Assembly (NCBI GenBank): GCA_020848835.1
Contig: JADLHJ010000109.1
Coordinates: forward strand, 1 to 39,616
DNA from: Candidatus Hydrogenedentota bacterium
GTDB taxonomy: Bacteria; Hydrogenedentota; Hydrogenedentia; Hydrogenedentales; SLHB01
Direction: 5' to 3'
Length of the DNA stretch: 39,616 nt
Numbering within the stretch: the first letter of the stretch is position 1; each line of letters begins with the position of its first letter. Both the position numbers and the translations under genes were made by a program. Positions 24,631 through 32,771 of this stretch are shown piece by piece. The notes beneath the pieces were generated by a model that saw only the letters and a program-made list of their open reading frames with translations, did not search any database and was not told where the DNA came from.

Positions 24631-26712
24631 TTACGCTGTCACCTGTCCTTCGCTTTCCAAACGGATCGCGGGATCGATTTCGTTGTACGACAGCACAACC
24701 AGTTTCGGCATGTGCCGTTCGACAATGCGACGGAAGTAGCGGCGCACCTGCGCGGAAGTCAGCACGACCGGTTCTTGCCCTGACAGTACGAGGGGCTGCA
24801 CTGCTTGCACGGTCGCCTTCGCAACATCCTCGGCGCGACGCGGATCGATAGGCACGTATTCGCCCGCATCGGCCTGGCGAATTGCGTCGAGCAGTTCTCG
24901 TTCCAATTCTGGCGAAAGCGTGACGACGCGAAGCTGGCCCTCTTCATCCGCATACGATGCGCAGATCTGCCGCGCCAACGCGTGGCGTACGTATTCGGTC
25001 AAGACTTCGGTGTCGCGCGTGCGCGGCGCGTAATCTGCGAGAGTCTGCAGAATGATTTCCAGGTTGCGTACGGACACACGCTCACGCAGCAAGGCCTGCA
25101 ACACTTTTTGCACTTCGCCAATGGTAAGCGCATTCGGTACGAGTTCTTCCACAACGGCCTTTGCCGATTGCTTCACATGGTCGATCAGGTTCTGTGTGTC
25201 CTGGCGACTGACGATCTCCGGTGCATACATCATCAGTAGTTCGGTCAGGTGCGTTGCAAGCACCGCCGTCGGCTCGACAATCGTGTAGCCAAGGCGCTCC
25301 GCACGATCACGCTGCGATTGCGGCACCCAGATTGCACTCAGGCCGAAGGCCGGTTCCTTCGTTGGAATGCCGCTGATCTCTTCTTCGACGAGCCCTGTGT
25401 TCATCGCGAGGTAGTGATCGGGGATCAATTCGTAACGCGCGATCTCACTCTCGCGTAGTTTCACGCGGTATTCGTTTGGGCGCAAGCGCATATTATCGAC
25501 GATGCGCACGACAGGAACGATAAAGCCCATCTTTGTCGCCATCTGCTGACGAATGATCTGCACGCGTTGCAATAGGTCGCCGCCCTGCTTGCCATCCGCG
25601 AGACCGATGAGGCCATATCCAAGTTCGATCTTAAGCGTATCGACGTTGAGCAGGTCTTCCGTGCGTGTAGGTTCTGCTTTCGTTTCGCTTTCGACTTTTG
25701 CTCGTTCGCGCGCGATTTCCGCCTCTTCCTCGCGTTGAAGCGTCTGACCGGACTGCGCCGCAGCGACGCCGAGCACTGCGGCGACCAAAAGGAACGGTAT
25801 CGTCGGCATGCCTGGAACCACTGCGAATAGCGCAAGCAGCGCCGCGCTGATGCCGAGCGCGCGCGGGTAGCGCGTGAGTTGTTTCGTCAGGTCCGCGCCG
25901 AGATTGTCCTCGGAGGCAGTGCGCGTCACGAGCATGCCCGCGCCGGTGGACACGATGAGCGCGGGGATCTGCGACACGAGACCATCGCCGATGGTCAGCC
26001 GTGTGTAGATCTGCAACGCGTCCATGATGCCCATGCCATGCATGGCGACGCCGATGATCAACCCGCCGACGATATTGACGATCGTGATGATTAATCCCGC
26101 GATAGCGTCGCCGCGCACGAATTTGGTTGCGCCGTCCATCGCGCCGTAGAAGTCCGCTTCGCGCTCAATACCGCGACGCCGCGTACGCGCCTGTTCTTCG
26201 GTTATGAGGCCTGCATTGAGATCGGCATCCACGCCCATCTGTTTACCGGGCATCGCGTCCAAAGTGAATCGCGCGGCGACTTCGGAGATACGCGTTGCGC
26301 CGCGCGTGATCACGACGAATTGAATGATGACGAGAATTGAAAAGATCACCGTGCCGACGATGTAGCTGCCGCTGGTGACAAAACCGCCAAACGCATCTAC
26401 GACAGAACCGGCATTGGCCTGTGAAAGAACCAGTCGCGTTGTGGCGACGTTCAAGCTAAGACGGAATAACGTCAGCATTAGTAGCAATGAGGGGAACACG
26501 GCGAATTCAACGGGCCGCTGCAAGTAGATGGTGGCCATCAACACGACAACGGAGAGCGAAATATTCACCGTCAGCAGGATATCGAGCAGCCAGGTTGGGA
26601 TCGGGATGACGAGCACACCCAAAATCAATATGACGCAGACCGCGAGAATGACGTCCTGGTTGCCCAGGCCGCCCATGCGCTGTTCGCGTATTTCGGTATG
26701 TGCTGCTGCCAT
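24631..26712 (-). CDS. flhA: FlhA, flagellar export gate protein
   Basis: 693 residues, full length. About eight membrane helices (first at ~20-60, VILAVCVILILGVLVIPIP) flank the FHIPEP signature, RISEVAARFTLDAMPGKQMG, about residues 140-160, and the FHIPEP loop with RRRGIEREADFYGAMDGA. The C-terminal cytoplasmic part (~residues 350-693) forms the nonameric ring that docks chaperone-substrate complexes (AYRVKLRESEIARY-like block around NEYRVKLRESEIARYELIPD). It conducts protons and drives export of flagellar proteins. The start ATG at 26712 has no strong ribosome site. A 117-base gap carrying a repeat separates it from flhB, unlike the tight spacing elsewhere in the run. Confidence 0.96.
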   Translation of the reverse strand: MAAAHTEIREQRMGGLGNQDVILAVCVILILGVLVIPIPTWLLDILLTVNISLSVVVLMATIYLQRPVEFAVFPSLLLMLTLFRLSLNVATTRLVLSQANAGSVVDAFGGFVTSGSYIVGTVIFSILVIIQFVVITRGATRISEVAARFTLDAMPGKQMGVDADLNAGLITEEQARTRRRGIEREADFYGAMDGATKFVRGDAIAGLIITIVNIVGGLIIGVAMHGMGIMDALQIYTRLTIGDGLVSQIPALIVSTGAGMLVTRTASEDNLGADLTKQLTRYPRALGISAALLALFAVVPGMPTIPFLLVAAVLGVAAAQSGQTLQREEEAEIARERAKVESETKAEPTRTEDLLNVDTLKIELGYGLIGLADGKQGGDLLQRVQIIRQQMATKMGFIVPVVRIVDNMRLRPNEYRVKLRESEIARYELIPDHYLAMNTGLVEEEISGIPTKEPAFGLSAIWVPQSQRDRAERLGYTIVEPTAVLATHLTELLMMYAPEIVSRQDTQNLIDHVKQSAKAVVEELVPNALTIGEVQKVLQALLRERVSVRNLEIILQTLADYAPRTRDTEVLTEYVRHALARQICASYADEEGQLRVVTLSPELERELLDAIRQADAGEYVPIDPRRAEDVAKATVQAVQPLVLSGQEPVVLTSAQVRRYFRRIVERHMPKLVVLSYNEIDPAIRLESEGQVTA

Positions 26713-26724
26713 TGTTCTAGCTCA

Positions 26725-26790
26725 AATCCAAAGCGGCGTCTACCCGCCGCCGCACTCCAAAGCGCTTCGCGCGCGCCTTCGCCGTCCATT
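26725..26790. repeat. Short dispersed repeat between flhB and flhA
   Basis: The nonamer TCCAAAGCG occurs twice (26727-26735 and 26756-26764) around CGGCGTCTACCCGCCGCCG, followed by CTTCGCGCGCG. The pattern CCAAAGCGGCG...CCGCCGCACTCCAAAGCGCTTC looks like a dispersed repeat family I associate with Verrucomicrobia/Planctomycetes-type genomes. It fills most of the only sizeable gap in the flagellar run. Confidence 0.5.
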
Positions 26791-26829
26791 GGCCGCGCTT
26801 TGCACTGTCATTTCGCAAACTATCCAGCA

Positions 26830-27942
26830 TTAAAACGTCTGTCCTGCCGACGCGAAGGCCGCGCGTTCGCGCAGTTTTTCTTCGCGGCGATCGATCTTAT
26901 ATACGAAGGCCAACACTTCGGCGACGGCCTTGAACAAGTTTTCCGGGACTGGTTGCCCGACTTCGATGTTCTTAAACAACGCCCGCGCGAGTTCCGGTTT
27001 CTCGACTATCGGTACGTTGTTTTCAAATGCGATTTCACGAATACGTTTTGCGAGCAGGCGTGCGCCTTTCGCGACGACCACGGGGGATTGCATGTTCGCG
27101 ACGTCGTACCGCAGCGCAACGGCAAAGCGGATCGGGTTTGTGATGATCACGTCCGCTTTGGGCACTTCCGCCATCATTCTTTTCATCGCCATCTGGCGTT
27201 GAATCTGGCGGATGCGCTGTTTGATGCGCGGGTCGCCTTCAAACTGCCGCGCTTCTTCTTTCGCTTCCTGCGTAGTCATCATCAAATCGCGTCCGTACTG
27301 CCAGCGCTGGAAGCCAAAATCAAGAATGCCGAGTATCAGCATGGCGACCACGATGCGAAACCAAACGGCCAGCACAAGCTTGGTTACGGCATATCCCGCG
27401 CCAACCGGCGTGAGGTACGCAGCGCCGACCACTTCGGCCCAGCGATCGCGCAATGCCCAGTACACCACTGCGCTGACGAGCACGAGCTTTAGTATTGCCT
27501 TGACAAGTTCGACGGCGGAGCGCGTGGAGAAGAACTTTTTGAAGCCCGACAGCGGATTCAACCGATTGAGTTTCGGAGCAATCGATTTTGGTGCAAACAA
27601 GAATCCTACTTGTATCAGGTTCATTGTCAATCCCGATACGAGCAGCAGTAGTATTAATGGCCACACGGCCTTTGTCGTCATCCACAACGTGCCAATCGTA
27701 AAGCTTGTGAAGGAGCTCGGTGTGATATCGAGACTCGAAATATTCGAGAAGTAGTAGTGGGTCGCTTCGAGCATCGCTTTCATGGAGATTGGGCCCAAAT
27801 ACCAAATCCCCGCAAGCGCGATAGTTAGCGAGAATGCGGCCGTCAGGTCCTGGCTCTTGGCGATATTCCCTTCCTCGCGCGCTTTCTGAATCTTGTACTG
27901 CGACGCGGGTAAGGTCTTCTCGCCGCCGGTATCTTCCGCCAT
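26830..27942 (-). CDS. flhB: FlhB, flagellar export specificity switch, with altered NPTH site
   Basis: 370 residues, normal length. The N-terminus GGEKTLPASQYKIQKAREEGNIAKSQD is the standard FlhB opening; four membrane helices follow up to ~residue 210. The linker and cytoplasmic domain carry MAMKRMMAEVPKADVIITNP, where the self-cleavage motif should be N-P-T-H; here it reads N269-P270-I271-R272. The Asn that starts the cleavage is kept but Thr and His are lost. In Salmonella, changes in this motif slow or stop autocleavage and disturb the switch from hook to filament export. The rest (FAVALRYDVANMQSPVVVAKG) is canonical. The gene begins one base after the fliR stop. Confidence 0.95.
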   Translation of the reverse strand: MAEDTGGEKTLPASQYKIQKAREEGNIAKSQDLTAAFSLTIALAGIWYLGPISMKAMLEATHYYFSNISSLDITPSSFTSFTIGTLWMTTKAVWPLILLLLVSGLTMNLIQVGFLFAPKSIAPKLNRLNPLSGFKKFFSTRSAVELVKAILKLVLVSAVVYWALRDRWAEVVGAAYLTPVGAGYAVTKLVLAVWFRIVVAMLILGILDFGFQRWQYGRDLMMTTQEAKEEARQFEGDPRIKQRIRQIQRQMAMKRMMAEVPKADVIITNPIRFAVALRYDVANMQSPVVVAKGARLLAKRIREIAFENNVPIVEKPELARALFKNIEVGQPVPENLFKAVAEVLAFVYKIDRREEKLRERAAFASAGQTF

Positions 27943-27943
27943 G

Positions 27944-28711
27944 CTACGCGAGTCCTCGGATCAGGTTATCGACGTCCTTGAACATTCGATAGAACATGCC
28001 ATCCAGCAGTTGAATGTATACCGACAGCGACAACGCCACGACCAACAGGCCGAGTGCGATCGTGATTGGAAATCCGATCACGAAGAGATGAATCTGCGGA
28101 ATCAAGCGGCCCAGCAGTCCCATCGTCATGTAGGCGAGCATCAGTGCGCCGGCCACGGGTGCTGCGATAAGGAAGCCATCTATAAACATCACCCTTCCCC
28201 AGGTGCTCACTTCGAAGAGCAGTTTGGGGTTTGCGACAAACCCACCGAGCGGAATGTCCGCATAAGTGGACGCCAGCGCGCGAATCATCATCGCGTGCCC
28301 GTCGGTGATGAGGAGGTACAGCGCCGCGATCAGAAACAGAAAGAAACCAAAGATGGGCACCTGCGTTTCCATCGCAGGATTAAAGATGTTCATCAAGCCG
28401 AAGCCAGTCTGCATGTCGAGCACTTGGCCGCCCACCTGTATCGCGGCAAATGCAATCGTCATCACGAAGCCGATCATCATCCCGATCAACAATTCGCCTG
28501 CCGCAAGGCCGGCGAGTTGGAAGAGATCATCTGGAAGAGGCGCGTCGAGCGCGGGCACGGTGGGCGTGATCAAAATAGCGGTAAGCCCGGACAAGCCGAT
28601 CTTCGCCATGATCGGTACGTTGTTCGAGCTCAGGACCGGCGCGGTCACGATGAGCCCCGTGAACCGGACCAGTACCAGTAAAAATACTTTAAAGACTTCG
28701 ATTTCGAACAT
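27944..28711 (-). CDS. fliR: FliR, flagellar export gate protein
   Basis: 255 residues from the ATG at 28711. The body has six hydrophobic segments and family blocks FLLVLVRFTGLIVTAPVLSS, AGLAAGELLIGMMIGFV, GGQVLDMQTGFGLMNIFNPA and IPQIHLFVIGFPITIALGL. FliR forms the export gate helical assembly with FliP and FliQ. A TTG at 28738 and a GTG at 28726 are alternative starts: an AAAGGAG site sits just after the fliQ stop but is too close to the TTG and rather far from the ATG, so the start is not settled. No FliR-FlhB fusion is present. Confidence 0.93.
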   Translation of the reverse strand: MFEIEVFKVFLLVLVRFTGLIVTAPVLSSNNVPIMAKIGLSGLTAILITPTVPALDAPLPDDLFQLAGLAAGELLIGMMIGFVMTIAFAAIQVGGQVLDMQTGFGLMNIFNPAMETQVPIFGFFLFLIAALYLLITDGHAMMIRALASTYADIPLGGFVANPKLLFEVSTWGRVMFIDGFLIAAPVAGALMLAYMTMGLLGRLIPQIHLFVIGFPITIALGLLVVALSLSVYIQLLDGMFYRMFKDVDNLIRGLA

Positions 28712-28745
28712 GCGCGGACGGAACACGCAGTGTCCCAAAACTCCT

Positions 28746-29015
28746 TTAGTGGATCAGGTTGGTGAATCCCCCGAACAATGGCTTCGCATAGGTCAACATC
28801 ACCGCAATCATCCAAGGCAGAAACAAGACGAACGCCACCATGACCACCAGGATTTTGGGTACAAAGGTGAGCGTAATTTCCTGAATCTGCGTAACGGACT
28901 GGAAGACGCTAATGATTAGACCGATCAGCATTCCCGAGAGTAGCATGGGGGCGGAAAGCAAGAGCGTGATCAGAAGGGCATTACGGCCCAACTCCAAAAT
29001 GGTGTCCGCGTTCAC
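28746..29015 (-). CDS. fliQ: FliQ, flagellar export gate protein
   Basis: 89 residues, exactly family length, with two membrane helices (about 14-36 and 52-74). The sequence SGMLIGLIISVFQSVTQIQE is the FliQ signature, followed by TLTFVPKILVVMVAF. It starts at GTG 29015, preceded by AAGGCGG. It packs around the FliP/FliR core of the export gate. In many genomes fliP precedes it directly; here the next gene upstream is the unrelated cohesin-domain gene, so fliP must be elsewhere. It is the first gene of the flagellar run and follows a sigma70-like promoter. Confidence 0.95.
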   Translation of the reverse strand: MNADTILELGRNALLITLLLSAPMLLSGMLIGLIISVFQSVTQIQEITLTFVPKILVVMVAFVLFLPWMIAVMLTYAKPLFGGFTNLIH

Positions 29016-29127
29016 GGCGATCCGCCTTTTAGCGCATGACGTATGCGCTATGTCTTTCCACCCCTTAGACTTGAACGTGCGCCGGTGACGACGCTTCTAC
29101 CCATAGTGTCCAAGTCTGCCGGCACGC

Positions 29128-29156
29128 AAAGTACCACAATATATAGACAAAGTCAA
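29128..29156 (-). promoter_or_regulatory. Sigma70-like promoter of the flagellar run
   Basis: On the minus strand TTGACT (29156-29151), a 17-base spacer and TACTTT (29133-29128) precede fliQ by about 110 bases. The bases between the boxes are A/T-rich (TATATATT). I see no sigma54-type GG-N10-GC arrangement here. Confidence 0.45.
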
Positions 29157-29307
29157 TTATCATTTTCCTTTATATTGGGGTTGCTCGCGTGACTGCGGAC
29201 AAGAATTGTGCATAAATGATTGCCAAAAGTAGAGAAACTGAACGCGTGAACCGCAAGGTAGGGGCGTGATTCGAATAACGTCTTCGGAACCCGGGGCGGA
29301 CTAAAAG

Positions 29308-30933
29308 CTATTTGCGGCGTTTTGCCGCTATTAGGCCGAGTGCGAGGGCCGCGACCAGGGTTGGCACGCCACCTGCCCAGTTTGAGGGATTCGGGGGTGC
29401 GGCTACGTTTGCATAGCCCAGTTGGACAAGGCCGCCAAAGTTTGCGTCGAAAGTGACACAGGGGACGCCGTTTACGGTTTCGACAGCCACCGTACCGGGC
29501 ACGATCCAGCCCTCGGCCAATTGTCCGGGTACCCAGCCTGCGCCGTCCACGTAGAGATGGGGAAGCATCTCGCTTGGCTCGACGCCATCCGGTACCGGAA
29601 TCGCCACGTGTTGCGGCGCATCGAATTGCTGTGCGGGATAAATCTCGTAGCGCGGCCCCATGGACTCGATGAAATCGGGGATATTGGAAACCGTCGCTTC
29701 CACGACGGAAACCAACGAGTATGCCTTGGAGCCCGCGGGTGTGGGAGAGACTTCGTTCAACGGCGCGGCGACGAAGCTGTGCGTGACCGGGCCGACGCTT
29801 GCGCACGCGACAGTCCACGCCGATGCGCTAACCGTGACCGACTCGCCGACGTTGAGCGGCCGCGCAAATTGCACGACAACCCAACCGTCATTACCCGATT
29901 CTGAAATCGGCTTCCATTCTACATTCACGATTTCGACTTCAGCGTCTTCGGCTTTCGCGGTGACAGATGTTGGCACAATCGCCGTCTCCGCGCTCAACCG
30001 CAGCGCAACTTCAGAAGTGGTTTCGTCCGCGAGTGCGGGTAAAGCGTTGATATTCGTACTCGATTTGACCGAGGTATCGCTCTTACCGCGCCATCCCATT
30101 TCCGCCGCGGTATAACCGCTCTGACCGCAAATATTCTGCGCACGCACCCAGTAGTAATACTCGGTATAGCTCAGGCTTTGCCCCGAACCACCGCTGCATC
30201 CACCGCCTCCGGCTGCCGTATAGCTTGCGCCGCGGGCCGAAAAATCCGAGTAGAACGGTAGAATTGTCGTAGCAAGAAAAGAGGCGGTAGCCGGGTCGTT
30301 GACCGTATTGCGCATGACGACGTACGACTGCGCACCGAATACCGGCAGCCACGTCAGTTGCACGTGATCGCCAAAAATACCGTCGGTCGCGACAAAGCTT
30401 GTTGGCGCGGCAGGATCGAAGCATTGCAGGATTTCGATCTCGCCATCGTCAATTTCCGTGGGGATAGTTGATGCATCCGGTTCAGTCGCGGAGGCGTTCA
30501 AACCGTGTATCTCGAAATCCTCACCCTCCTCCGCGTTGTCGTCAATATCAAAGGTGAGCGTGAGGATTCGTCCGGAAGAGACGCGGGTGTCGTTCAGCCC
30601 AAAGATTAGGAACGAGGCGCGGCCAGGGGCTGGGAAGTCCCATGACACGTCTTTACCTGCCAAGGTGACGACGAGTCCGGGTATGGCATCGGTAAGGGTC
30701 AAGCGCGTGTGGTCGTATTCGATCCAAAATCCGATTGCGCTTGGCTTCGGATCGGCCTCCATGGTGATATCGACCGCGACGCCGCCGCCCGCGAAGCCTT
30801 CGGCATCGTCAATGGATAACTTCACTCTCTCAGAGGCAAAGGCGGAAATTTGTGATGATGCGATGGCGAGAAGCGCGGCAAGCGCATAGACGCACGCCCG
30901 CGCCGCGAGGCGGAAGCCATGACTCCGCTTCAT
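29308..30933 (-). CDS. Surface protein with cohesin-like and FN3 domains and C-terminal anchor
   Basis: 541 residues. A signal peptide (ACVYALAALLAIASSQISAF, cut after ~34) is followed by a cohesin-like domain at ~35-170: VKLSIDDAEGFAGGGVAVDI, FWIEYDHTRLTL, ILTLTFDIDDNAEEG. An FN3-like domain follows (~180-290; VQLTWLPVFGAQSYVVMRN), with a Cys/Gly-rich insert GGGGCSGGSGQS. A beta-rich region leads to the C-terminus PNPSNWAGGVPTLVAALALG and a short basic tail KRRK, a sorting-signal layout like PEP-CTERM-type anchors. Cohesins bind dockerins in cellulosomes, but cohesin-like folds also occur in unrelated surface proteins. No dockerin is seen in this window. A good promoter and a GGAG ribosome site precede the start. 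Confidence 0.8.
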   Translation of the reverse strand: MKRSHGFRLAARACVYALAALLAIASSQISAFASERVKLSIDDAEGFAGGGVAVDITMEADPKPSAIGFWIEYDHTRLTLTDAIPGLVVTLAGKDVSWDFPAPGRASFLIFGLNDTRVSSGRILTLTFDIDDNAEEGEDFEIHGLNASATEPDASTIPTEIDDGEIEILQCFDPAAPTSFVATDGIFGDHVQLTWLPVFGAQSYVVMRNTVNDPATASFLATTILPFYSDFSARGASYTAAGGGGCSGGSGQSLSYTEYYYWVRAQNICGQSGYTAAEMGWRGKSDTSVKSSTNINALPALADETTSEVALRLSAETAIVPTSVTAKAEDAEVEIVNVEWKPISESGNDGWVVVQFARPLNVGESVTVSASAWTVACASVGPVTHSFVAAPLNEVSPTPAGSKAYSLVSVVEATVSNIPDFIESMGPRYEIYPAQQFDAPQHVAIPVPDGVEPSEMLPHLYVDGAGWVPGQLAEGWIVPGTVAVETVNGVPCVTFDANFGGLVQLGYANVAAPPNPSNWAGGVPTLVAALALGLIAAKRRK

Positions 30934-31233
30934 ACCACGATACTCCTCACTTCAGGCCCCGCACCCGTATCATTCCCGCCAGACCGGGTATTATACCTAC
31001 AACTGTACGAGCCTGTCATTACGCTGGGCAACACCTAACACCTAATTAACGTCACGACTGCGCGAGTCGGTTGACCGCCAAGCGACCGCACTATATGGGG
31101 GCACCCTGAAGCTTTGCTGCAAGAAGGCGCAAGGGGTGGAAAACGCAGCGTGGTGAAAATATGAGCGTGAGGACCAAAATTGGTCGAAGTCAGAGTACGG
31201 CGGGTTAACTGGGCTGGCTGAGTACTTCGCCCT
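30934..31233. other. Intergenic region upstream of the cohesin-domain gene
   Basis: Three hundred bases without a credible gene. It holds the promoter at 30990-31019 and a six base-pair inverted repeat GACCAA-AA-TTGGTC (31172-31185), which could be a regulator site or a weak 3' hairpin of the MFS gene. Nothing else is recognised. Confidence 0.5.
30990..31019 (-). promoter_or_regulatory. Strong sigma70-like promoter of the cohesin-domain gene
   Basis: Minus strand: -35 ATGACA (31019-31014), 18-base spacer, perfect -10 TATAAT (30995-30990). This predicts a transcript beginning about 50 bases before the ATG at 30933. Confidence 0.6.
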
Positions 31234-32586
31234 CTACGAAGCCAGGCGCGTGGTCTGCCCTTCAGCGGCTACGGGAGCGGGGGATTCGATCGCGGGGACC
31301 AGCTCTTCCGCTGCACTGAATTCGGGTAAGGAGTTGCGCGCAGCTTCGCGCACATAGACCCGGCTCATGAATGCGCAGACCACGCCGCAAAGCGCGGTGA
31401 GAATGAAACACGCGTAGAACCCGGAGCGGTGGAAATGATCGATGAGGTATCCCGCGGCGATTGGCGTTAAGCCAATCGCAAGTGACGTCCCGATACTCCA
31501 CAAATTTGTGTACACGACCCGCCGATGCGAACAGACATAGCCGAGCATCGCACGGTTCGCTGCGACGTTAAATGCCGCGTTGAACACGCTCGCCACTACA
31601 AACACGCCCCATAGCGCGTAGTTGGTCGCCTGCGCACCCGGTATCAGCGCGATACACGCCAGCGCACAGACCGCGTGCCCGATCATGGACCAGAACATTG
31701 CGTTCGCGCTGCCTGCGTAGTCCGCGTAACGGCCCCACGACGCGATGGTCAGGAAGATACCCAAGCTCCCAGCGGCGGTAATACTCATGATCACACCCGG
31801 GGGCAGCGTGAGCGCGTCGCGCATGTAGAGCAGGAGCGCAGAACCAAGCAACCACGTCAAACTCGAGTAACCGAGCGATGCTGTAATCACAAATGCCATG
31901 AACGCGCGGTCGCGAAACACGAGCCGATAATCCGCAAAGCGCACATGAGGTGCTTCAGTCTTTCGCGTGGACTGTCCTCCGGGGATCAGCGCCATCCAAA
32001 CCAGGCTGATCAATCCGGCCGCGATGCCGATGCCGTACACCATGAGAAAACGCCAGTCGTTCGCGGGGCCGGTCAACAAAACCGCCTGTATCAACGCGGT
32101 GCCGACGCTCGTCAATTGCGTGACGGCAGCTTCCATGCTGAAGTAAGTGCCGCGCTGCGTGTCGGGCACCAGCTCGTGCAGCCACGGTAACCATCCGCCG
32201 GCACCCATCGCGCGCAACACGCAAAACGCCAGGACACTCCCCATCAAAATGTATTGCGGATATTGCAGGCCCCACCCGCGCACGAACGGTATGAAGAATA
32301 CCGCGCCAACGAGGACATTGCGCAGGAGCCAGCCCGTGAGCATCACGCGCTTCGGCCCGTAGTGGTTCACAAGCGGAACCGTGAAGCCGACCAGGAGCAT
32401 CGACAGCGGCATGAACGAAATGAGAAAGCCCACGAACGATGGTTTCATATCCAGCGAACGCGCAAAAAGAATCAATGCCGGGCCTACGATGCATTGCCAG
32501 GACACGACGTTGAATACGATGAAAAACAAAAAGCGGCGCGAACCGGCATTTAACCGGCCTAAATCCGCTATGAGGGGGATGCCCAC
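31234..32586 (-). CDS. Major facilitator superfamily transporter
   Basis: 450 residues from a GTG at 32586. It was chosen because AAAAGGA lies about ten bases upstream and the sequence before it is not membrane-like and overlaps hldE. Twelve hydrophobic segments are visible, the first being FLFFIVFNVVSWQCIVGPAL. The loop after helix 2 has VNHYGPKRVMLTGWLLRN, a variant of the MFS motif A. The cytoplasmic centre GGQSTRKTEAPHVRFADYRL divides the two six-helix halves. The C-terminal tail is hydrophilic. The substrate is not evident; a family-level call only. It follows hldE by 185 bases in the same direction; a hairpin (32696-32716, GTTCCCAA/TTGGGAAC) lies between and may end most hldE transcripts, though no T-run follows. 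Confidence 0.85.
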   Translation of the reverse strand: MGIPLIADLGRLNAGSRRFLFFIVFNVVSWQCIVGPALILFARSLDMKPSFVGFLISFMPLSMLLVGFTVPLVNHYGPKRVMLTGWLLRNVLVGAVFFIPFVRGWGLQYPQYILMGSVLAFCVLRAMGAGGWLPWLHELVPDTQRGTYFSMEAAVTQLTSVGTALIQAVLLTGPANDWRFLMVYGIGIAAGLISLVWMALIPGGQSTRKTEAPHVRFADYRLVFRDRAFMAFVITASLGYSSLTWLLGSALLLYMRDALTLPPGVIMSITAAGSLGIFLTIASWGRYADYAGSANAMFWSMIGHAVCALACIALIPGAQATNYALWGVFVVASVFNAAFNVAANRAMLGYVCSHRRVVYTNLWSIGTSLAIGLTPIAAGYLIDHFHRSGFYACFILTALCGVVCAFMSRVYVREAARNSLPEFSAAEELVPAIESPAPVAAEGQTTRLAS

Positions 32587-32771
32587 AAACTGTTCCTTTT
32601 GCCAAAACCGCCCGGACGGGCGACCCCGTATGCTGTACGCAGGGGTATGCGTATCCGGCCCCGGCGCTCTAAGCAATCCTTTTGCGGGCCATTTTGTTCC
32701 CAAAGGGCTTGGGAACCTAAACGCATAGTTTACAGAAATTCCGGCGCGGAACGAAATGATGCCGAATTTGG

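Noticed and set aside
29120..29135. Sigma54-type promoter before fliQ
   Set aside because: TGG and TGC are present but the spacing is several bases too short for the GG-N10-GC rule; the sigma70-like boxes fit better.
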